A DNA stretch of 64,000 bases from positions 620,001-684,000 of the forward strand of contig NZ_FOZS01000002.1 in assembly GCF_900116205.1 (NCBI RefSeq), given 5' to 3'. The first letter of the stretch is position 1, and each line of letters opens with the position of its first letter. Shown here piece after piece: positions 1 to 5,317 of the stretch. The notes below the pieces were generated by a model. That model did no database searches. It saw nothing but the letters and a program-made list of their open reading frames with translations, and was not told the origin of the DNA. Position numbers and translations under genes: made by a program. Source of the stretch: Halostagnicola kamekurae (GTDB taxonomy: Archaea; Halobacteriota; Halobacteria; Halobacteriales; Natrialbaceae).

Positions 1-1
1 A

Positions 2-115
2 ACTGCCCTTCTCGATGCGTTTATCGTCTCCGCACTCCCGTTGATCCCGGGTGACCTGCTCAAGATAGCCGCCGCGGTCGCGATCGTTCGATCCGGCCTC
101 ATCGAGGCGACGTGA
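2..115 (+). CDS. bioY: BioY, biotin ECF transporter S component (3' end only)
   Basis: Only the last 37 codons are in the window. They read ...IVSALPLIPGDLLKIAAAVAIV... and end in TGA at 113-115. The PGDLLK turn followed by a hydrophobic Ala-rich helix is typical of the C-terminus of BioY, the membrane substrate-binding component that captures biotin. The identification is supported by position: bioM (ATPase) starts 22 bp downstream and bioN (transmembrane T component) follows, the usual BioMNY set. The N-terminus lies outside the window. Confidence 0.8.
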   Translation, partial: TALLDAFIVSALPLIPGDLLKIAAAVAIVRSGLIEAT

Positions 116-137
116 GGACACAGACCCACCAACACAC

Positions 138-839
138 ATGATCGAATTCCAATCGGTCACCTACGGCTTCGAGGGCCCCCCGGTGCTCGAGGACTGTTCG
201 CTCGAGATCGACGACGGCGAGTTCGTCCTGCTGGCGGGCGCGAACGGGAGCGGCAAGACGACGCTGCTTCGCCACTGCAACGGGCTCCTCTCGCCCGACT
301 CCGGCGAGGTGCTCGTCGACGGCGTCTCGGTCGCGGACGATCCCGTGGCGGCCCGGACGGCCACCGGCATGGTGTTTCAACACCCACGGGATCAGTTCGT
401 CGCGGCGACCGTCGGCAGCGACGTCGCCTTCGGCCCCGAAAACCTCGGCCTCTCGCACGCGGAGATCGATCGCCGCGTCGAGGACTCGCTCGCGACGGTG
501 AACCTCGAGGGGCGAGGCGACGAACGTATCGATACGCTCTCGGGCGGCGAGCAGTCGCGAGTCGCCATCGCCGGCGCGCTGGCGATGGACCCGACGCACC
601 TGCTGTTGGACGAGCCGTTTACCGGCCTCGACGAACCGTCGCGCGAGGCGGTGCTCGAGCGACTCGAAGCCCTCTCGAGGGACGGAACGGGCGTCGTACT
701 CGCGACCCACGACCTGCGAGACGTCACCCGTCTCGCGGACCGGATCGTCGTGATGCGAGGTGGGGAGATACTCGAGGATGGCCCGCCGTCGCGGGTCGTA
801 GAGCGACTGGACGGCCTCGACGTGCGAGCACCGTCATGA
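138..839 (+). CDS. bioM: BioM, energy-coupling factor ABC transporter ATPase
   Basis: A 233-residue ABC ATPase that would power biotin uptake together with BioN and BioY at the inner face of the membrane. Walker A GANGSGKTT is at residues 34-42, the ABC signature LSGGEQSR lies near residue 135, and Walker B LLLDEP follows near 155 with the switch His in ATHDL. The length is normal for an ECF-type single-domain ATPase. The stop codon TGA (837-839) overlaps an ATG at 836, implying translational coupling with the next reading frame. The BioM name rests on the neighbouring bioY and bioN rather than on specificity residues. Confidence 0.88.
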   Translation: MIEFQSVTYGFEGPPVLEDCSLEIDDGEFVLLAGANGSGKTTLLRHCNGLLSPDSGEVLVDGVSVADDPVAARTATGMVFQHPRDQFVAATVGSDVAFGPENLGLSHAEIDRRVEDSLATVNLEGRGDERIDTLSGGEQSRVAIAGALAMDPTHLLLDEPFTGLDEPSREAVLERLEALSRDGTGVVLATHDLRDVTRLADRIVVMRGGEILEDGPPSRVVERLDGLDVRAPS

Positions 840-988
840 TCGCCAGTACCACCGTGACCCTCAGTCCCGGCGCGACCGCCACCACACAGCGGGCGGGAAC
901 CCTCGAACGCCACCTCGGACGGGGCCTCGAGACATCCCGTCGCACCGTCGAACGAACCGTCTCTGGGGGTGCTCGAGACGGATGCTGA
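836..988 (+). CDS. possible 50-residue protein nested between bioM and bioN
   Basis: This frame begins at the ATG that overlaps the bioM stop (ATGA) and ends in a TGA (986-988) inside the bioN start region (ATGCTGA at 982-988), filling the 142-bp gap between the two genes with start/stop overlaps on both sides. The product begins MIASTTVTLS and is rich in Thr, Arg and Gly, with no Cys motif and no membrane segment. It may be a real small protein or a translated spacer that carries ribosomes from bioM to bioN. An alternative is that bioN is translated from its own signal and this frame is fortuitous. I do not recognise a family. Confidence 0.4.
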   Translation: MIASTTVTLSPGATATTQRAGTLERHLGRGLETSRRTVERTVSGGARDGC

Positions 989-1686
989 CCTACGAACCCG
1001 ACGATACCCTCGCACATCGTCTCGATCCGCGCTCGAAGCTGGCGGTAACGGTCGGATTCGCCGCGACGGCGCTCGCACACACCGACGTCGTCCCGCTGAT
1101 CGCGTTTACCGGCTTCGTGCTGGTCGGGCTCGCCGTCGCGGGTGTGGGGCTCTGGCAAGCCCTGTACGGGTATCGCTTCGCGCTCGTGATCCTGGCGGCC
1201 GCGCCGGCCGTTTCGATGCTCACGCTCGGCGCTCCCTGGATCGTCGTTTCGGACGCAGTCTCACCCGCACTGGCCAGTTACCGCGTCCTCTTGCTCCTCC
1301 TGTTCAGTGCCGCCTACGTGAGATCCACCCCCGCGCGCGACTCTCGAGCGGCGGTGCAACGAACGGTTCCCGGTAAACTCGGCCAACTGCTCGGCATGGG
1401 GGTCGGGCTGGTCTTTCGGTTCGTTCCGGTGGTTCTGGCCGATCTGCGACAGATTCGTCGCGCGATGGCCGTCCGACTCGGAACCGAACGCGGCGTCGTC
1501 GACCGCGTCCGGAGAATCGGCGTCCTCGGCCTCTCGCGAGCGTTCGCTCGAGCCGATCGGTTGTCGCTCGCGATGCAGGCGCGGTGTTTCTCGTGGAATC
1601 CGACGCTCCCCGCCCTTTCGTTCTCGCGGACCGACTGGGCCGCGTGCGCGCTCGGGGCCGCGCTCGCGCTCTCGGCGCTGCTGTAG
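982..1686 (+). CDS. bioN: BioN, energy-coupling factor transporter transmembrane protein (EcfT family)
   Basis: A 234-residue integral membrane protein starting MLTYEPDDTLAHRLDPRSKLA, the standard opening of EcfT/CbiQ-type T components, with several hydrophobic segments (about residues 20-105 and a C-terminal helix). Near residue 195 it carries the conserved cytoplasmic coupling segment (LSLAMQARCFSW) that contacts the ATPase. With BioM and BioY it would form the biotin importer. ATG at 982 is chosen because the family N-terminus begins there; it overlaps the TGA of the preceding small frame, so translation is probably coupled. Confidence 0.85.
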   Translation: MLTYEPDDTLAHRLDPRSKLAVTVGFAATALAHTDVVPLIAFTGFVLVGLAVAGVGLWQALYGYRFALVILAAAPAVSMLTLGAPWIVVSDAVSPALASYRVLLLLLFSAAYVRSTPARDSRAAVQRTVPGKLGQLLGMGVGLVFRFVPVVLADLRQIRRAMAVRLGTERGVVDRVRRIGVLGLSRAFARADRLSLAMQARCFSWNPTLPALSFSRTDWAACALGAALALSALL

Positions 1687-1721
1687 CCCGTTCTTCCGTT
1701 CGCCCTTTGACTTACAGCCTC

Positions 1722-2423
1722 TCAACCCTCACTGACGGGCGTCGGAACGTCGGACTCGTCGGCGAGCCGTCGCTCGAAAAAGCCCCGATTTCGCCTGATC
1801 CGCGCTTCGTCCCAGGTCCACCACTCGAGCTCGAGCAGTTCCTCTCTTACCGCTTTCGGGAACCGCCACTTGATGTGTTCCGCCGGAACGCCACCGACGA
1901 CCGAGTAAGGTTCGACATCGTCTGTGACGACCGAACCGGCCCCGATGACCGCACCGTCGCCGACGGTAACGCCCGAGAGGATCGTCGCGTCGACGCCGAC
2001 CCAGACGTCGTTGCCGATCGTGATCGGGCCGCTCGAGGTCGGGGGTAACTCGCTGTCGAGTACCTCGTCGTACAGCCGGATCTGCAGCGACGGTTTCCGC
2101 GTGTCGTGGTTGGTCTGCTGGAACGTACTGCGCTTTGCGATCGCACAGTACCTGCCGAACTCGACGGCACCGATCACGTCGCAGTTCGGCTCGAAGTTCG
2201 TCCGTTTGCCGACCGTCACCTCGCCGTTGAGAATGCACCCTCGGCTGATTCGCGTCCGCGGCCCGAGATCGACCGAGCCACGGAGGAGACTGCCGTTTGA
2301 GACGCGGGCCGACCGGGCGATCTCGAGGTCGAATCCCTCCGCGTATCGGTTGAGTAGCCCGTGTGTCACCGACGGATACCCCATCGTCGAGAGCACTCGA
2401 TCGAGCGTCGTAGCGAGGTTCAC
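1722..2423 (-). CDS. hexapeptide-repeat (left-handed beta-helix) O-acetyltransferase
   Basis: A 233-residue acetyl-CoA-dependent transferase of the CatB/maltose-acetyltransferase (LbH) superfamily. Hexapeptide-type repeats run from about residue 38 to 195, including GNDVWVGVDATILSGVTVGDGAVIG; His106 in QQTNHDT is the likely catalytic base, and the PYSVVGGVPA turn closes the helix. These enzymes acetylate sugars or antibiotics; the substrate cannot be told here. The reading frame is open far upstream, but the GTG at 2423 is preferred because a TATA-like ACTATA lies about 30 nt upstream (2452-2459), giving a leaderless transcript, and family homology begins soon after. Its stop lies 35 bp from the convergent bioN stop. 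Confidence 0.8.
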   Translation of the reverse strand: MNLATTLDRVLSTMGYPSVTHGLLNRYAEGFDLEIARSARVSNGSLLRGSVDLGPRTRISRGCILNGEVTVGKRTNFEPNCDVIGAVEFGRYCAIAKRSTFQQTNHDTRKPSLQIRLYDEVLDSELPPTSSGPITIGNDVWVGVDATILSGVTVGDGAVIGAGSVVTDDVEPYSVVGGVPAEHIKWRFPKAVREELLELEWWTWDEARIRRNRGFFERRLADESDVPTPVSEG

Positions 2424-2450
2424 ACGTAGTACTCCGCCAACGCCTGTCCG

Positions 2451-2460
2451 GATATAGTTC
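2451..2460 (-). promoter_or_regulatory. TATA-like promoter element of the acetyltransferase gene
   Basis: On the minus strand the sequence reads GAACTATATC, centred about 31 nt before the GTG at 2423. This spacing fits an archaeal TATA box with transcription starting at or next to the start codon, and it decides the choice of start. Confidence 0.5.
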
Positions 2461-2539
2461 ACTGAACGATCGTGAACTGTCCGTTTCGAGAACCCGAGTT
2501 GAGCGCGGGTACTCGAGTCGAGCAACGATCGGGTCCCGG

Positions 2540-2695
2540 CTATTCGTCCAGCGCGGTGTCTCTCCGCGGACCAGACGGGAGTTCGCCGAGGCAGTCCCGG
2601 CAATACGTGAAGACGAAGTCGTTCGTCGTCCCGCAGTACGGACAACTCGCCGGCCGTTCGGCGGTTCGCATACTTTCGGTCGGTTCGGACGTCAT
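2540..2695 (-). CDS. small zinc-ribbon protein
   Basis: A 51-residue protein with one zinc ribbon: CPYCGTTNDFVFTYCRDC (C-x2-C-x10-C-x2-C). Such haloarchaeal micro-proteins are common; most have no known function. The ATG at 2695 is preferred to a GTG 33 nt upstream because a TATA-like GAATATAC (2719-2726) sits about 27 nt before this ATG and would otherwise lie inside the coding sequence. Its C-terminus (GELPSGPRRDTALDE) is acidic. Similar in style, but not clearly homologous, to the zinc ribbon at 32550-32777. Confidence 0.65.
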   Translation of the reverse strand: MTSEPTESMRTAERPASCPYCGTTNDFVFTYCRDCLGELPSGPRRDTALDE

Positions 2696-2931
2696 ACTTC
2701 GTCGTCGGCGACTCGGACGTATATTCACTCTCCGGACGTGTGCAAGCCGCCGCAGCCGGCCACCAGAGTAATCCGTCCTCTCGAGCCGGCGATAAGATTG
2801 ATATGCTCGTACTGGCTATCGAAAGTTGCGTAGGTGGAGGATGGGGGGAATCTGTTGTTGCCAGCAGACTGATCATCGCCGACACACCATTCTTCCCCGA
2901 CGCATCCCCGTTTCTGGGGAACCCAACGTCA

Positions 2932-2949
2932 GGCCCGCTCGGGCCTTTT
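2932..2949 (+). terminator. GC-rich hairpin followed by T4
   Basis: GGCCC (2932-2936), loop GCTC, GGGCC (2941-2945), then TTTT. It looks like an intrinsic terminator on the plus strand, but no plus-strand gene ends upstream of it; between 2696 and 3140 I see no convincing protein gene. It may end an unannotated transcript or be fortuitous. Confidence 0.35.
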
Positions 2950-3140
2950 GCAGACGGGAATCAGGGAATGCCGTTCGATAACGGCGCAAAATCGATCGCC
3001 GTTGAACGGTCTCTTCGATCGGACGCATCCCCACTTGCGAACACGTCTCGAGCGCGAACTGCGTTTCCAGCGCGACGGTTCACGGAACTGGTTGAAATCG
3101 CCGGCAACAGACGTATCCGACCGGATCCGCTGGCCACACT

Positions 3141-3302
3141 ATGGCAACGAAACCGCCGCTCGAGTGTCCGATCTGTCACGCACAGATCAGACACGGTCAC
3201 AAACTGGAGCACCACCTGGTCGACAACCACCGAAAGCGCCAGCTCGCGAAGTTCGTTGCCACCGAAACGGTCGCCATGGAGAACAACGAAATCTCGGAGT
3301 GA
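3141..3302 (+). CDS. 53-residue C2H2 zinc-finger protein
   Basis: A short protein starting MATKPPLECPICH. It holds one classical finger: Cys9-x2-Cys12-x12-His25-x4-His30, followed by a basic patch (RKRQLAKF) and an acidic tail (ENNEISE). The perfect C2H2 spacing and haloarchaeal codon use support a real gene despite its size. It may bind nucleic acid or protein; no function can be assigned. It lies alone, pointing toward the tRNA-Gly gene on the other strand. Confidence 0.7.
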   Translation: MATKPPLECPICHAQIRHGHKLEHHLVDNHRKRQLAKFVATETVAMENNEISE

Positions 3303-3396
3303 AGACTGCGTGCGGCGTTCGACGAACCGTCTCGAACGAAGCTTTTGGACGATTATCTCGAGCCGAGTGAGTCGAAAAGCGCGCGGAACGGGATTG

Positions 3397-3424
3397 CTGC
3401 TGCTCGCGAATTTGCTCGCAGCAG
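3397..3424 (-). repeat. trailer hairpin 3' of tRNA-Gly, containing an 18-bp motif
   Basis: CTGCTGC (3397-3403) pairs with GCAGCAG (3418-3424). The hairpin begins 4 nt beyond the 3' end of tRNA-Gly on the minus strand. Within it, positions 3402-3419 carry an 18-bp motif that recurs identically in the other orientation at 43632-43649, just past the tRNA-Ala attachment site. It may act in tRNA 3' processing or termination. Confidence 0.5.
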
Positions 3425-3427
3425 TAA

Positions 3428-3498
3428 TGCGCGGACCGGGATTTGAACCCGGGCCATGAGCTTGGAAGGCTCAGGTCCTACCACTAGACCATCCGCGC
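3428..3498 (-). tRNA. tRNA-Gly (anticodon UCC)
   Basis: The 71-nt cloverleaf folds fully: acceptor stem GCGCGGA/TCCGCGC, D-arm GTC-TAGTGGTA-GGAC, anticodon stem TGAGC/GCTCA with loop CTTCCAA (anticodon TCC), T-stem CCGGG/CCCGG with TTCAAAT loop, discriminator A. No CCA is encoded. A TATA-like ACTTAAGG about 28 nt upstream overlaps the stop codon of the methyltransferase gene, so the tRNA could be made from its own promoter or co-transcribed with that gene. Confidence 0.96.
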
Positions 3499-3524
3499 TC
3501 CATCAGCCGATTCGAGACTCACCC

Positions 3525-4199
3525 TTAAGTGCCTTCCTTTTTCGATTGTCGGCCTCGAGCGGGTTCCGATCGAGCCACGGTCGCGTAACAGTTACCACTC
3601 GAGAGTTCGAATTCGACGAGTTCGAGGGCGCTCTCCTCGAGCGCGGTTTCGAACGCCGCCGGGGAGTAAATGTGATAGAATCGATCGACCGTTTGGCCGC
3701 CCGGAAGCGTCCACTCGACGGTCGTATCGAACGACTCGGTTTCGTCGAACGTATCGTGTGCCGTCGACCACGTGCTCACCAGCGCCCGCCCGCCGGGAGC
3801 GAGCACGCGAGCCAGTTCGTTCAGGCTCTCCCGCCTATCAGCCTCCGTGGGGAGGTGTTGGATCGTCGCGACGTAGACCGCCAGATCGACCGTTCCCTCG
3901 GCGAGCGGGATGCGAGCGGCGTCTCCCTGGAGGAGATCGACTTCGAAATCGCGGGCGCGAGCCCTCGAGCGCGCGGTCTCGAGCAACCCGCGGCTCGCGT
4001 CGATCCCGAGGACGCGATCGGTTCGCTCGGCGAGGAGTTCGGCGTGCCGACAGTTGCCACAGCCGAGGTCGAGCCCGACGCTCGAGGGCCGTGCGTCCGA
4101 GACGAAGGCTTCGACTTCGGGCCAGGCGTATTCGCGCGTCGAGGCGAAGTGCTCGGCGATCCGATCGTAGGTTCGACGAACGTCGGCGCGGGTGCTCAT
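3525..4199 (-). CDS. Trm9-like SAM-dependent methyltransferase
   Basis: A 224-residue class I methyltransferase. SAM motif I is LDLGCGNC (residues 43-50), motif II LGIDASRGLLE (64-74), then GDAARIPLA (92-100) and the APGGRALVSTW strand (134-144). The N-terminal VRRTYDRIAEHFASTR and the overall order resemble eukaryotic Trm9/ALKBH8, which methyl-esterifies wobble 5-carboxymethyluridine in tRNA and needs Trm112. That similarity is recalled family knowledge, not a search. A Trm112-like gene lies at 10526 and a tRNA-Gly(UCC), a known Trm9 substrate type in yeast, is 26 bp downstream. A generic small-molecule methyltransferase cannot be excluded. TATA-like GCTTTTGAC lies near 4226-4233. Confidence 0.7.
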   Translation of the reverse strand: MSTRADVRRTYDRIAEHFASTREYAWPEVEAFVSDARPSSVGLDLGCGNCRHAELLAERTDRVLGIDASRGLLETARSRARARDFEVDLLQGDAARIPLAEGTVDLAVYVATIQHLPTEADRRESLNELARVLAPGGRALVSTWSTAHDTFDETESFDTTVEWTLPGGQTVDRFYHIYSPAAFETALEESALELVEFELSSGNCYATVARSEPARGRQSKKEGT

Positions 4200-4375
4200 C
4201 CGATAAGTGTCCTCGAGCGAGGACGGTCAAAAGCAGTTCGACCGCGCTCGCGGATCCAGCATCGTCGGTCTCAGAGGTCGATTCGATCGAGAAGGACCGG
4301 CTCCGTGGAGCGATTTCGCGCCGCCGGTGGACGTGACTCGTGCGTTACGTTCATACCGTGTGAAGCCCAAACGAT

Positions 4376-4861
4376 ATGCACGGAATGAGGCGCGAGCACT
4401 TCACGCTAGATGTCAGTAATGTCGACTGGGTCGATACCGATAGCGAACCCCGAAAACCAGAGGTATCGATCGAGTTTACCGGCCCGACGACGGAGCTTCG
4501 TGAACGCCTCACAGGACCGGATGGCACCCTGCTTGCCGCCGACGAGACCGACGCCTCGCTTCGATTGCAATCGCCGCTGGGAAGCGAGGACGACGTCGCA
4601 GGTGTCGTCAGCGTCACGAACAGGATTACGGGGGAGTTCATCCTCGAGCTCAACGAGGAGGCGGCCGACGTCCTCCAGTTCATCCAGGCCGCTCGAGGCT
4701 ATGGGGAACACACCGCCGAGGACGATGGGCGGTACGAGGTCGAGATCAGCATCGACGGCGATCCGTTCGTCAGCTACGACAAGCGGACGTTCCTCGTCTA
4801 CGACGACGAGGGGAGCCTCCTGCGCCAACACAGCTTGATCCCGAGCGGGGTCGAGCTGTAG
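4376..4861 (+). CDS. conserved haloarchaeal hypothetical protein
   Basis: A 161-residue soluble, very acidic protein starting MHGMRREHFTLDV. It has alternating beta-rich stretches (FTLDVSNVDWV, EVSIEFTG, YEVEISIDGDPFVSYDKRTFLVYDD) and a helical middle (ELNEEAADVLQFIQAARGYG). I do not recognise a characterised domain; the regular beta pattern suggests a compact sandwich. No signal peptide, membrane segment or metal motif. An alternative ATG at 4385 is possible; the upstream TATA-like element is weak. It stands alone between two divergent or single genes. Confidence 0.7.
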   Translation: MHGMRREHFTLDVSNVDWVDTDSEPRKPEVSIEFTGPTTELRERLTGPDGTLLAADETDASLRLQSPLGSEDDVAGVVSVTNRITGEFILELNEEAADVLQFIQAARGYGEHTAEDDGRYEVEISIDGDPFVSYDKRTFLVYDDEGSLLRQHSLIPSGVEL

Positions 4862-5001
4862 TGCCGCGGTCGGCGGGAGCCGACCGTGAGTGCGTTCGAT
4901 CGAGGCTGCTACCGTCGAGACGAGTCGAACGCGCCCGTCACGCCGGTTTTGTGAGGGCGTTGCACAAAACTCTTAAATCGAAACCGTTCGTACGGTGGTC
5001 C

Positions 5002-5280
5002 ATGCACAAAGACGAACTCCTCGAGCTCCACGAAGAGCTTGTCGTCATCATGGAGTACTTCTCGCAGCGCGAGAACGTAGACGAGGAGCTATTCGATCCG
5101 TATCGCCAACTCGATGTCGATCCGTCCCACGTACACAAATCGAAGAGCGAACACAAACACGCCGTGTTCGTCCTCGGGAACGCGCTGGCGAGTGCGATGA
5201 GCGAAGACGAGTTCTCGAGCGCCGGCCGAATCGGAAAGCGAATGGCCGAACTCGCCGACGACGCGGAATCGAAAATATAG
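5002..5280 (+). CDS. UPF0058 family protein
   Basis: A 92-residue, mostly helical protein, MHKDELLELHEELVVIMEYFS..., matching the archaeal UPF0058 family (recalled from the characteristic N-terminus and the HKSKSEHKHAVFVLGNALA segment). Function unknown. The ATG at 5002 is selected over longer readings because TTAAAT at 4973-4978 lies 29 nt upstream, the spacing of a leaderless haloarchaeal promoter. It is followed after 37 bp by the long acidic-linker protein in the same direction. Confidence 0.8.
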   Translation: MHKDELLELHEELVVIMEYFSQRENVDEELFDPYRQLDVDPSHVHKSKSEHKHAVFVLGNALASAMSEDEFSSAGRIGKRMAELADDAESKI

Positions 5281-5317
5281 GCGAAACGTATTTGTTCCGG
5301 TTACGGCATGTTGGACT

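Noticed and set aside
2740-3459. Plus-strand frame before and across tRNA-Gly
   Set aside because: It runs through a tRNA gene and a terminator-like hairpin, has no domain, and conflicts with the C2H2 micro-gene.
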